Assembly: GCA_934047225.1 (NCBI GenBank)
Contig: OW203997.1
Location: forward strand, 9,782,417 to 9,846,416
Direction: 5' to 3'
Length of the DNA stretch: 64,000 bases
From: Ypsolopha sequella
Lineage: Eukaryota; Arthropoda; Insecta; Lepidoptera; Ypsolophidae
The number at the start of each line of letters is the position of its first letter. The stretch's first letter is position 1. The notes under the pieces are model-generated. The model did no database searches and was not told the origin of the DNA. It saw nothing but the letters and a program-made list of their open reading frames with translations. A program made the position numbers and the translations under genes. Of this stretch, positions 32,451-43,900 are shown piece after piece.

Positions 32451-33021
32451 GGTGAATGTATAAGTTAAGAGGTGTAGCCATATTCGGCATCCTCTTTATC
32501 AAAACGAGCTCTAAGTTTACGAGTAGGTACAATTTATTAATACCGCTACCTTTCGTTTCTTATTTCTCTGGATCCAGTTTAGATATCCATCTCAGTCTAT
32601 TTTAATTGGCAACTTGCGTTACGCAGAAACGTCATCTCTTTCATCAAACGATATGTCTAGAAGTTGCTTCATGTGCAACTTGATAAGTAGGACAGTGTAG
32701 GACTTAGGTATTGATTTAGATTTTTAGATTAACGGTCCTGATAAATCTGGCTTGTCTCGTATTAGCACTAAGGCCCAATTGCAGCAAGCAACTTAACCCA
32801 GATTAACAAATTTGTATGCTTTGTTCTTGTCAGATTAAACCATAAAGATAAGGACATAAAATAAAGGGTTAGCCAACCTGGCTTAAGTTGCTTCAAGCAA
32901 GTAGGCCTAAGAGTTTGCACCGGCTCCATTTCAGGGATTATTCATCTGTCGGGCGACACCTAAGGTTTTTTTATGAGCATTCAATGATCTTTCATGATTC
33001 AATCATCGATACTTACTCAGT
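32451..33021. other. Stretch without a recognisable gene
   Basis: 32630-32720 has an imperfect CAACTTG / AAGTTGC pattern. An inverted pair GCAGCAAGCAACTTAACCCA (32792) / GGCTTAAGTTGCTTCAAGCA (32879) suggests a further small decayed MITE at about 32770-32905. Nothing coding. Confidence 0.35.
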
Positions 33022-33163
33022 AGTTTTAACAATTATATGATAATAATAAAAAAAGTAATAAACTTTCGATAGATGATGTGGACTGATGACGGCCTCACTG
33101 ATGAGGCCGAAATATATCGAAAGTTTATTATTTTTTTATTATTATCATATAATTGTTAAAACT
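33022..33163. repeat. Hairpin, 50-bp arms enclosing a hammerhead-like core
   Basis: Arms 33022-33071 and 33115-33163 pair along their whole length with a single 1-nt indel (landmarks TTAACAATTATATGATAATA and its complement). The 43-nt centre is the hammerhead-like sequence listed next. Confidence 0.9.
33083..33112 (+). ncRNA. Hammerhead-like core, copy 3 (best stem II)
   Basis: CTGATGA (33083-33089), C, GGCCTC, loop ACTGAT, GAGGCC, GAAA (33109-33112), then TATATC. Stem II has six perfect pairs. Residues C3-U4-G5-A6, G8-A9 and G12-A13-A14 of the hammerhead core are all present. Against activity: an extra C before stem II, and 15 nt between the left arm and the core that prevent a regular stem I. 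Confidence 0.35.
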
Positions 33164-33984
33164 ACAAATAAAAAGCTAATACAGCTAAAATTATATTTAT
33201 TGATACTTACTTAGATGATTCACTTAATGCAAAATATTAATTCAAGTAATTTTATGTTACTATCATATCTATTTTAATTACTGCGTTTCGTGGTATGGGG
33301 TCCAAAACAAAATGCGCAAAGTTCATTGACTAATTTTCCAGCTGGCCTAGAAATAGACTTTATCTTTCTAACAGTTCAAAAGGTATGAGGCTGTTAGGTA
33401 CATATGGAGTTTCATCATAGTGGTTATTAATGGAATCCTAAAAACAAACCAAGCCCCAAGGCATCCAAAGTAGTCAACCTACAATCCTCTCCTCGCATTA
33501 CGCGACTGCCAATTTAAACAGCCAATTTTACGTTTTCAACAAAGTTATGTGTGCACTTAAAAGGGACAAGAATGACCTTTTTTGCGTTGTAAAAAGGCCA
33601 CATTTTATTGCACTTACTTGACAGAATTTGTAGGTTTAAAGCGGATACTACAAGCTTCCGTAAGCGCAAAAAACTGCCAAGTAATATTAACCTTTATAAC
33701 TAGCAGCAAAACGTATTTACAGTTGTCTGCTTGTTATGGTAATTGGTAGTAGTGACGACCATGAGTCTTCTTGTAAGTGAAAACGATACAATTTTGTTGG
33801 CCCAATGTCAACACCCTAAAATGCCAATGGCAATGTTCTTTATGCCTTCCGTATTCTTGGTCCAATTCGACTACTTGTTTTGGTTTTGGAAGAGATTTTA
33901 ATTATCACAGTTATTGCACTTCAACAATTCGGTACAAAGTTTACAAATACTATTTATGCAAACCTTTTGGTAAAATATCGTTAT
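33164..33984. other. Stretch without a recognisable gene
   Basis: AT-rich sequence. A 70-codon plus frame at 33777 has no recognisable features. Confidence 0.4.
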
Positions 33985-34992
33985 ACTAGCTTTTGCCCGC
34001 GGCTTCGCCCGCGTTGATTAAGTTTTTGTATAGTCGTATCGAAACTGTACATATTTTTATTAATTTAGAGTATTTAAAGTGTTTTTGGTTCTCATCATCT
34101 CTAATTTGATCCCTATGTAAAGTTTTTTTGGCGAGGCCGAAGACCAAGACACGTTTTCGTCTTTGCCGAGGCCGAAGCCCGAGCCGTTTTGCAGATCAAC
34201 ACTATTTTGTTGTTCTCTGAATTAATCCTCTGCTAATGTGTAACGGCTGTCTTTGATAACTGATTTAATCCCCTAGTATAGCATGTTTGGCGAGGCTAAA
34301 AGCCGAGCCGCATTTCCAGTTGACACTATCTTTTGTTTTCTAATTAATTTTAATCATCTGCTTAAGTATCATTGGAAGTCTTTGGCGAAGAAGAAGGCCG
34401 GGCTGCGTTTCCGAAAGACACCATTTTTTGTTCTCTGAATTTATCCTCTGCTAAAAGGTCTTTGGCGAGACTGAAAGCCATGCTGCGTTTCCAAACGAAA
34501 ATATTTTTTTTGGTTACTGATTTGATATAAAGTAGCGTATGTCTTATTTCAGGTCTAGAACTACATTTAAAGCAGTTTCAGCCCTATCAGTTCGGGAGGT
34601 ACGGTGTGAAGATGTGTATCACTTTTCTATAGGAACTTGACACCCAATTGCCTCTGAACTGATTAATGGGATAAAAAGTGGTCTACTATGTCCTATTCCA
34701 GGTCTAGAACTACATTTGTGCAAAGTTGAGCCTAATCGGTTTAGTAGGTATGGCGTGAAGGAGTAACATTACATCACTTTTCTATAGGAACTTGTCAACC
34801 CATTGCCATCCTATGGGAACTAATTTATCGGATATAAAATAGCTTTTGTCCTATTCCAGGTTTAGAACAACATTTGTGCAATGTTTCAACTCAATCGGTT
34901 CATCAGTTAAAGAGTAACAAACATACCAACTTTATACAACTTTAACAACTTTATATCCATCCCAACTTTCACATTTATAATATTAGTTGGAT
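33985..34992 (+). repeat. TTTGCCCGCGGCTTCG retroelement tail with internal repeats
   Basis: Starts ACTAGCTTTTGCCCGCGGCT and ends TTCACATTTATAATATTAGT, the usual borders of a very common lepidopteran RTE-related repeat (general knowledge). Inside are about four units beginning TTTGGCGAGG (34126-34535) and three units beginning TATTTCAGGTCTAGAACTAC or CTATTCCAGG (34541, 34690 and 34858). No coding remains. Confidence 0.65.
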
Positions 34993-35896
34993 GTACTTTA
35001 CATGAGAAGAGTGCATCCGCAAGACGAAAGAACATGAACTCATCCCTTGAATTTTTATGGACATCAAAACACTCATTTTCTATTCCTTTTATTGGATTTA
35101 GAAAGTACTTGCGAAAGTAAACACACTCCTAATACTTGCAATATTTGTGAGATACATACATTAGGTCACTTCTAATTATATAGCCAAAAATACATACTCA
35201 AGACTCGGTAAGTGGTCAGTGACTCTTTTTGAGAAAAAACACAATAAAAACAATAGGTTTCCTATACTAATTGACTGGGAGTTATTCTTAAATTAGTATA
35301 GGGCACAAATTTTATTTTGTGTTTTTCGCTAAAAGGGTCATTGCACCTTGGTCTTGACCACTTACCGAGTCTCCCGTTTATACGGACGGACAGACGGACA
35401 GCCTAAATTTCAAATTTAGTCATTTTACTTTGAAATTGGAGGACTTTCCGAAGACAACTTCATCCCCCTTTTCACCCCTTCGGGGTTGGATTTATCACAA
35501 ACGCTGAGACACGTATAAAGTAATTTTCAATTGTCAGTCTAAACACAAAATTTAAAGATCCTAACTTCGAAACAGACGAACTTTATAATAAAGAACTTTC
35601 ATACGAACTTTCATTTTTTTACCGTCATCTAGACCTCGCCGAGCCCTTTTCTTAGAGTACCATGAACATGGGTCTAGCATCAGCCGTTTGGGAGATATGG
35701 GCCTGTAAAGTTTTGACACTTTCGGCAGACCGATCTCGTCGAGACCTTTTCCTAGACACCCATCAACATGGGTCTAATTCCAGTCGTTTGGGCGATACAG
35801 GCCGTCAAAGTTTTGACATAAAAAAAAAACTTTTTTTGGCATCCCGTGGTCCAACCCCTAGGGATGCACTACCTTCCGTTTAAAAGATATTTTGCT
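34993..35896. other. Unassigned repeat-like DNA without a gene
   Basis: CCCCCTTTTCACCCCTTCGG, ACGGACGGACAGACGGACAG and a twice-occurring ACCCATCAACATGGGTCTA-type block (35660 and 35758) are typical of retroelement untranslated regions. No coding support. Confidence 0.35.
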
Positions 35897-35911
35897 TGGA
35901 TATAGATAGAT

Positions 35912-35944
<33 letters not shown>

Positions 35945-35957
35945 CAGATAGATAGAT
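35897..35957. repeat. (GATA)n microsatellite
   Basis: TAGATAGATAGATAGATAGA-type run of about 60 bp with one GACA variant near 35943. Confidence 0.9.
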
Positions 35958-36360
35958 TGTGGATATATAGATCGATAGATATCTCAAAAGGAAAAAATGG
36001 AACCCTAATAGGATCACTTGTGTAGCTGTCTGTCTGTCCGTCGGTTACAGCCGATTTGCTCTGGCACACATACTTTCAAGAATTTTCATGTCCACTATAT
36101 TAAATTGCAAAATCGATGCCATTTTCATAATAAACGTCCCAACAAACCATAAAAACGACACCCATATTGATATTTACACATTTCAACATTTAAACCCCAT
36201 CGCACCCCAACAGGGGATGATGGTATTTCACGTCCACTACGTTGTATTTTAAAATCGTAGTCGTTTTCGTGATCAGCGACCCGATAAACCATACAAACGA
36301 TACCCATGTTGATTTTCAGAATTTGTTACCCCATTTCCCCCTTTTAGGGGTTGAATTTTG
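35958..36360. other. Retroelement-tail-like DNA
   Basis: Two blocks, each with CCCCAACAGGGG- or CCCCCTTTTAGGGG-type wording and a CATTTTCATAATAAACG / CGTTTTCGTGATCAGCG similarity, look like repeated untranslated units leading into the tandem duplication. Confidence 0.35.
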
Positions 36361-36910
36361 AAAAAACCTGAAACACGTATTTACTCATTTATTGATAAGA
36401 GTACTCCTGTGAAGTTTCGAATAAAATAGTCTAACTATTCTTGTTTCCCCATACAAACTTTGGACCCCCGTTTCACCCTCTTAGGGGGTGAATTTTGAAA
36501 AATCCTTTCTTAGTGCACCCTTAGACCTCTAAAGGAACCTACTTGCCAAATTTGGAATCTCTAGACCCAACGGTTTGGGCTGTGCGTTGATATGTCAGTC
36601 AGTCAGTCAGTCAGGTTCTTCTTTTATATATTTAGAAAAAACCTGAAACACGTATTTACTCATTTATTGATAAGAGTACTCCTGTGAAGTTTCAAATAAA
36701 ATAGTCTAACTATTCTTGTTTCCCCATACAAACTTTGGACCCCCGTTTCACCCTCTTAGGGGGTGAATTTTGAAAAATCCTTTCTTAGTGCACCCTTAGA
36801 CCTCTAAAGGAACCTACTTGCCAAATTTGGAATCTCTAGACCCAACGGTTTGGGCTGTGCGTTGATATGTCAGTCAGTCAGTCAGTCAGGTTCTTCTTTT
36901 ATATATTTAG
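36361..36910 (+). repeat. 275-bp tandem duplication
   Basis: 36361-36635 and 36636-36910 are the same 275-bp sequence, from AAAAAACCTGAAACACG to TATATATTTAG. I saw one difference (GTTTCGAAT against GTTTCAAAT). Each copy contains (GTCA)n and ends TTCTTCTTTTATATATTTAG, which resembles a non-LTR 3' end. The duplicate is therefore either a very young tandem copy or an assembly artefact. Confidence 0.85.
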
Positions 36911-38851
36911 ATTTTACACGATTTAGACAGAATCTTCCCTGGGACTTCCTTCTGTTAAACAGGTATAAAACAAAGAGGCTGCTATGGAGCAAACATGCAA
37001 ATGAACTGCATATATCATCCCTAGTGTAGATTCCATAGCGTGGACTTTTCTTGTAGACCATGGAATTCAGCAGTCCTGTTTCAGATGTTCCCAACACCTG
37101 CAACCTCAACTCCAACTCCAACCAACTATGGCAAGAAGCAGAAGATACGAAAATATTTAGGGATTACGTGTTGATTTCTGTTAGAGAGAGGTAAGATGTT
37201 GTTGATTTTATGTTTTTTACTTTGAAGGGCACATGATCTATAAATCAAAGAGAGGGATCTTACCTGTTATTTGACCAATTAAATATGTACACATTTGATT
37301 AATTTCAGTACTTAACTGCTTTGTGAAAAAAAACGATACAAAATATATATTTTTTTGTTTGAAAAGGCTAGAGCGTGTATTTTTGAATACTAGGTAATTA
37401 AATAAATTAATGAATACCCCATTAACAAATTTGATTTAACATTATACTAACTTTACGTCTCATGAGAATAAGAAAGAGCTTTTTACATTTCACTTAGATT
37501 TTCCCTTTGTGTAACATGTAACTAAACTTAAGTGAAGTAGTTGTACTGTACGGCAACTAAGTGCTCAACCAACTCATACTCGTATTTGTCACTATGACAA
37601 ATATTTCGCTGCCCCAGTGCTTGTATGTTGTACAGACAATTTTTGAGAAAATGTTTCTCTTATGTAAAACTGTGTGATAAATTGATAATGCGCAGTCTTA
37701 TTTGAAAAAAAAAACTTTTTATCAAAAATGGTCTATCATCACAAAATTTGCAAGTAAATGGTTCCTTATTTCCACAATTATATGTTTTTTGTTTTTTATA
37801 TATTTATTATATAATTATTTTTTAAATGTCCAGCAAACCTTTCAAAATTCCTCTGCAAGATAATTTTCAGAACTTTTAATCATTTCTCGACTAGTCAAAC
37901 CGCCAGTCTGATATGGTTCTTGACCAAGATGTAGGGTTTATATAGTAAGGGCTTGAAGAGTTAGGCCTCGTAAAGTTAGGGGCTTGGCTCTACATGAGAA
38001 CTAAAAGCTTTTTAAAAAGTGCTTATGAGTAATGTCACTTCTTTATTTTATTAATTTACTGAAAGTAATCAAATATTTACACATAACAATTCATATCATA
38101 ATTTATGATGTAAAACCAGTAATAGTAAGATAATTATTTAATTTTATTTATATTGAAAATAAGCTATTCAAATTCCACACAACGTCATTGTTTTGTAACT
38201 ACCTACTTCAACTCAAGTAAATGTTTGGTCGCTGAAAACATCACAATAATATTGATTATTTTTAAAGGTACATATTAATTATAAAACTATTACAGCTAAC
38301 TTTACATAGTAAATATGGTTATTCTAACAAGTGCAAGTGTGTTTAAGCATTTCTTGTTATGATGGTACACAGCGAGAGCTTTATGCTATCCTCCAGCATT
38401 CAGAGTAAACTTGTAAGATCTTGCTTTCGTATATGGACACTATGCACAAGTTTCAGCATACATTATGAAGTAGCATCATTGTTTGCTGTTTGAATTGCAT
38501 CATAAACTGTAATGGTGGTGTTTGTAATTCAATGCTTCTGGGGCGTATTATCTAACTTCTATTGCTAAAGGTATCATGCGTGGAGGTTAGATAATAAGGT
38601 CCCAGGTTTGGTTTTAGAATATTTTTTGAATGGTTAAACTATTATTCGGGAAAAGCGCAAGAGACAAAAGTTGCACGACAATTTTTCTCATAGTTTCTTG
38701 TTCATTGTACTTGTATTTTGAAAACCCCGTTTGTTATCAGCCTCAGGATTTTTTTAGTTCAACTATTTTGTTTATTTTTTTATATCTAGTTAACGATTTC
38801 TATTAATAAATGAGCGGCAACTTCTTTAATATTTTTCTGATGTCTATATCT
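36911..38851. other. Stretch without a recognisable gene
   Basis: AT-rich sequence. A small inverted pair GGGCGTATTATCTAACTTC / GAGGTTAGATAATAAGGTC lies at 38538-38604. No supported coding region. Confidence 0.4.
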
Positions 38852-39108
38852 AAGGTTAAATAATATTAGTTGGCGAAACTCAAAACATAGGTAGTACTAG
38901 TCTATATGAACAATTGTAGCAAAATAAGCGAAATTCTTAAAATTTGTTTTCACCTTTCCATACTGGACCAGTCAGCTGATCGGGGCAATTTGTATGGGAG
39001 GAATAGAAAAAAAGTTGCGAATTTCGCTTAGCTCCCATACAAACAGTTGTTCATATAGACTAGTACTACCTATGTTTTGAGTTTCGCCAACTAATATTAT
39101 TTAACCTT
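38852..39108. mobile_element. Palindromic MITE, family A, copy 2
   Basis: AAGGTTAAATAATATTAGTT at the left and AACTAATATTATTTAACCTT at the right are exact complements. The arms go on through AAACATAGGTAGTACTAGTC. TA lies directly at both borders, compatible with a TA duplication. Better preserved than 3102-3363. Confidence 0.85.
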
Positions 39109-39164
39109 ATATAGGTATCAAAAAGTCGTGGCACACATCGTGGCTATAGCAAAGCCTAAATTGG

Positions 39165-39300
39165 TTCATATTACATCGATCCATCCGTCCAACCATCCAT
39201 CAGCCTGTGTTAGTCTAACTACTGCTGGACGTAGGCCTTTCCAAAATTTCGCCACTATTCGAGCTGTCCTCCGTCCTCATATTTGCCTGCAACAAATTCA
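39165..39300 (-). repeat. RTE-type 3' tail, minus strand
   Basis: On the minus strand: GGAAAGGCCTACGTCCAGCA, GTAGTTAGACTAACACAGGC and TGATGGATGGTTGGACGGAT. This is the same end as at 46460-46612 and 48055-48426 and lies in the region of the RTE open reading frame end plus its GGAT-rich tail. Confidence 0.6.
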
Positions 39301-39542
39301 AAACTGTGTACGTAATTTCAAACGAGACCAGTCCATAATTTTGTTTACTCGTAAATTTTCATAGACATGTCCAATGTTCAAGCAGCTTACATGTGATCAT
39401 TTTGCTAATAGGTTTATTATGCGAAACTGTAGCTGTTTTAGGGAACGCCTACAGAGTTTAGTAACTCACCGTTAATTATTGGGTTTGTTTGACGTAATTT
39501 GCTTATAAGTTCCATGAGTATTTATTTACATTTTAATATAAC

Positions 39543-39791
39543 TACAAGGTGTAACAGAAAGGTGTAACCATATTTGAAGAGCTTATTTAGTCAATGGTAT
39601 AGAACAACTTTTACTATGGAGCCAACCCTGAAATCTCAAAAAAAATCTGCCCTTTCATACATTTCAGCCAAGCGGCATTGAAACAATTTTTTTTTTCGAG
39701 GTACAGGATTTTTTCCATAGTAAAAGTTGTTCTATACCATTGACTGAATAAGCTCTTTAAATATGGTTACACCTTTCTGTTGCAAGTTGTA
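39543..39791. mobile_element. Inverted-repeat MITE, family H, copy 2
   Basis: TACAAGGTGTAACAGAAAGG and TTTGAAGAGCTTATTTAGTC face GACTGAATAAGCTCTTTAAA and CACCTTTCTGTTGCAAGTTG. Sister of 22465-22720. Confidence 0.8.
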
Positions 39792-40059
39792 TAATGTTTA
39801 CTAAATTAAATGACCACTTATAGCTGGACGAGATAACTTACAATAAAAAAAATTGTAACTCGTCCCATCGGACGATATGTCGACGACGAGTTGTAGAATG
39901 ATTCACATCCACCTGATCTATAAAATACCTAAAAGTGAAGGTTTGTATTTTTGTTACCTGCGATCTCGAAAAATACTATATTTCATAATTTCACATGAAG
40001 GCAATTTTTTTCCCACAATTTAGCCATTTTCTGTGATTAAATTGATTAACCCTTTGTAA
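39792..40059. other. Flank with ACTCGTCCCA wording
   Basis: AACTCGTCCCATCGGACGAT and CGACGACGAGTTGTAG recall the segment inside 11226-11952. Otherwise nothing. Confidence 0.3.
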
Positions 40060-40508
40060 GAAACAGAAACATGGGCTCAGAGACCAAGAAAATACTTTTG
40101 TTGCATTTCGACTTTTCGACCTATTCGACCTATTTGACCTTGAAAATTAAAATACCCATTCAATAAGTTTGAGCTGAAGCGTGGGTCAGCCTTCGCCTTC
40201 GGCCTTGCCAAAGACACTAGGCTACAGGATTAAATCCAGCACCAGAATATAATATTGTTCCCCGAAAATGTGGCCCGGAAAGCGAACACAACAGAGACCA
40301 AGAAAATAGTTTTAACCGGAAACGTTGCTTGGCCTTTTGCACTGTCAAGAACGAAGTAAATTTTCATTTGGGCTGATATATTTATGAGAACCAGAAACAC
40401 TCAAAGCCAAAGGGTAATGTCATATTGAATTATTAAATTATTGTTCCCAAAAATATCAACAAATTCACAAACTTATTCAACGCGGGCGAATCCGCGACAA
40501 AAGCTAGT
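40060..40508 (-). repeat. Minus-strand copy of the CCCGCG..CTAG retroelement tail
   Basis: On the minus strand it starts ACTAGCTTTTGTCGCGGATT and CGCCCGCGTTGAATAAG. It holds AAGGCCGAAGGCGAAGGCTG and is related to 33985-34992. It lies just beyond the 3' end of the prominin coding sequence. Confidence 0.55.
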
Positions 40509-40739
40509 AAGAAAATAAACAACACTTGACAATAATTTCACATTTTTTTATTCTGTCTCATCCTAAATAAACTTATCCATTAATTTATGACACTGTTAAG
40601 TTATAATAATTATATTTCTGTGATTAATTATTGTTCAATAATCAATTATTGTTCTGTGAGTTATACCTATAGTAGATAATAAATAAAATTAATATATTTT
40701 TGGGTTAATGAACACAGTCTTTTCAATAGATAATTATTG

Positions 40740-40876
40740 GTATCGATTCGGCATAACACGTCTTTACTTAATTTGACAGGTCTTTTTCTTTCTTTATCGA
40801 AAAGACAAGGACAGAACGCTTAAATTAAGTTTAGTCCTGTCAAATAAGTTAAGATGTGCTTCACCGAATCGGTAAA
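40740..40876. mobile_element. Inverted-repeat MITE downstream of the prominin stop
   Basis: CGATTCGGCATAACACGTCT, ..CTTAATTTGACAGG faces CCTGTCAAATAAGTTAAGAT, ..CACCGAATCGGTA. It lies 54 bp past the stop codon (minus direction) and so inside the likely 3' untranslated region. Confidence 0.65.
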
Positions 40877-40929
40877 AATATGTTATTATAATACACTCGA
40901 GTATATTTGTAAATCAATATTTGGAATGT

Positions 40930-40963
40930 TCACCAGCTATCATCTCTCGGTGGTGGTGGAGGT
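40930..40963 (-). CDS. prominin-like: Prominin-like, last coding exon
   Basis: 34 nt after a TTTTTTCAG acceptor. It completes a Gly codon, then codes PPPPPRDDSW and TGA. Confidence 0.75.
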
Positions 40964-43900
40964 CTGAAAAAATTAGGCCACGTTAATTATTTTCCTTGAA
41001 ACTGAAAATTATGTTTTATATTTTATTTTGCATGTTTAATTTACCCGGGTGTATTCCAGTTGTTACTTTCACACAAAGCTGTAGTAGGTGTTTCTTGCTG
41101 ACTGTTAAATAAAAAGTTATCAATGAATCACTGTAAAAAAAAAATGTAGCCTACATTTTGGTCGGAAAGAATTAATTTTTACATTTTCATTTACTACACA
41201 GTTTGACACTAAACTGTAGCAAATATGCGACCTTAAATACTCAAACATAAAATATTTAAGTGGTATGAAAATAATTATTCATTAATTTCTATCATTCTGT
41301 GAAATTTATTTATGAAGCACGCAACACACTTTAATATTTTGAGCTAACTCAGCTTGTCAACATCTAATTCTTCATTTATATACAAAACAGCAGTTTTGGT
41401 TCAATAGTTTTTTAACTTTAGCTCCAGCTATAAACAGGTAGATATCCAAAGAGACGAGATGGAAAATATGTAGCTTATTAACGGGTAAATTGTGTTTAAT
41501 AGGATTCATAAATATTGTACCTCGATGATACTAACCCAGAAGCTAAGTTGGCCAAACTCATAGAATCCCGACCTCTGATTTTCCTTCCATAAGTCTTCCA
41601 CAGCCTCACACATAGGGGAGTCAGGCAACACCAGCTGAGACCCAGTAAAAGACCACACACCCACCAGCCGTGCTGAAACAAGGTAAGAGAGCCTGTGAAT
41701 ATCTTGGAAATTTATGATCCTACCAAAAACATAAATGTGAAAAAGGGGCCGTGTTAAGGGTCGGTTGCGCCAATTACGTTTTCCGTGATTTTACTGATCT
41801 TTCCGATTTTTTTTCTCGGTGGTTGTGATACTTGTGTCAAATCTAAAAAAACATAATGTAGTTCAACTTCTTAACTATTTACACAAATTTTTGTTAAAAA
41901 TATTTTGTTTTAATATGTTAAATTGTCCAAACGCGAGAGCATGTTTGGCGCAACCGACCCTTAAGTACAAAGCAGAGCAGGATTGTTAGCTTCTCTGAAA
42001 AATTTATTGAGATTAAATTGGGTGCCGAGGTTTATGGAGGTTGCTTCAGTCATAACTGATAATTAACAACGTTCTTCACTTGTTTAAAAAGGAAGTTTCT
42101 TAGGGCTTTGCGACTGTATTATGTAGAAATTGGCAAATTATCACAGCCAATGTTTAAACGTTTACATCGTACGCGCAACAATAGACATTTTTTCTAAATT
42201 TAAAATCCTAGATAATATAGTCAAAATGCATGCATATACCAGTTTTTTTTATTTCGAGTATTTCATGAAATACACAGGAAAAAAACAGCCCTATTTTACT
42301 TACATAGCGCCTTAATTTCAACTTAATGCTTGGACAGACGGGCAGACAGAGGGACAACAAAGTGATCCTATTAGCCTATAAGTGTTCAGTTTTTTCATGC
42401 TGAGGTATGTATCCCTAAAATTTACCAAAAGTATTTTTTTCTATAATATTATATCAAATTGATATTGAAACATTAGTCATTTTTTGTTTAAAAAGCTGTT
42501 TTGTAAGTAATAATTGTTGGCCTATTTGTCTTATTATGTTATTTTATCTTATGTTTTCTCAATTATATTAATTGTATGATTAATTAATAGTAATTAATTT
42601 TCACCTATACTTGACTTTTATTTGACCGATACAGTTTGTCTCGCAAACATAGCACATATCATGCATTTGTCAATTTTTAAATAAATATTATATTTAATAC
42701 CTTTTATAGGCTTTTATTTGTATAAAATTATGTATCATTATAAAATTTCGACCCACTTGTGGTCGTCTTCAGTCGAATAAAGAATACACATTCGTATTTG
42801 ACATAATATTAGGTCCTTACATACGAAATTGGCGTTTTGTATAGAGAATTATAAGGAAACTCGATTTTCAGTACTAACATTTTTGTATTTTTTTTAGGAA
42901 TGACAAATCCAAATTTTACTATATCTTTTGTATATGAATAAGACAACATAAAGCTAACAGAAACATTAATTTAATTTTTGAAAAGTGTCAAAAAAAAAAT
43001 AACAAAATTTAATACGTAGATGTAAACCTTGAAATAAACTTACAAACAAAAACAATTAATGGAAATAGCTATTGAATTACAGGATTATAAACCAATGAAT
43101 CTGTAAAGACCTATTATAATTTACGAGTATGTGGATTTTATTTAATTAAAACCTATTAAAAATACTTAATTCTAACCTTTTTTGTGCCTTTATTCCAAAA
43201 CCAGATAAATTTGTTGTTAATATTTAGGGTTCTGGGGATCTAAAAAGGCCGACTTAGGTGAATCATAAAATTATTTGAAAGTAGGATAGAGTCAGAGTTT
43301 TTTCACGCGTGCAAAAGAGACGGCATTAGAACAGAATCATAACATGATTCATCCAAAGCGGCCCTTTTAGAGGACCAGTGGGTCCTACCGCGTAATTCTC
43401 ATTTTCATCAACATCAACTTGAGATTGAAATTAGTCGTGCGTGCGACGACGCCCGCCTAACATGCCATCTCTTTTGCACGCGCTGTATTTCGCATACATT
43501 TGCTTGAAGTTGATACAAATGAGAATTACACGGTAGAGCCCCTGTTATCAAGAATGAAAAAAGACACCCTAGGGTATGACTCGTGTATCCTCTTGTCCTT
43601 CACAGCTACTTTTCATCGATACCGATAAAGCTATTTATTTGAAATTGAGCTATAAAGCCTGCTTTATTTACATCTAGTTCAGGCGTTTTTGTCACAACAA
43701 TCTATTTTTTCTCTATTTAAAGAGGGTTGAATTGTGAGTGACGGTGCGTAAAATTTATAATTTTGAACCCAGCTAGAGGGTTATTATTTGAAAGGTCACG
43801 TTAGGGATTTTATTTGCTTATTCTCTGAGATAAAAAAAAAATTATATCCATGTTCGCCACTTCTATTTCTGAAAGTATGTGATCAACAAGTCTGGGAATA

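Noticed and set aside
33083..33163. Complete, certainly active hammerhead ribozyme
   Set aside because: Stem I cannot form next to the core because of 15 unpaired nucleotides, and there is an extra C before stem II. Reported only as hammerhead-like.
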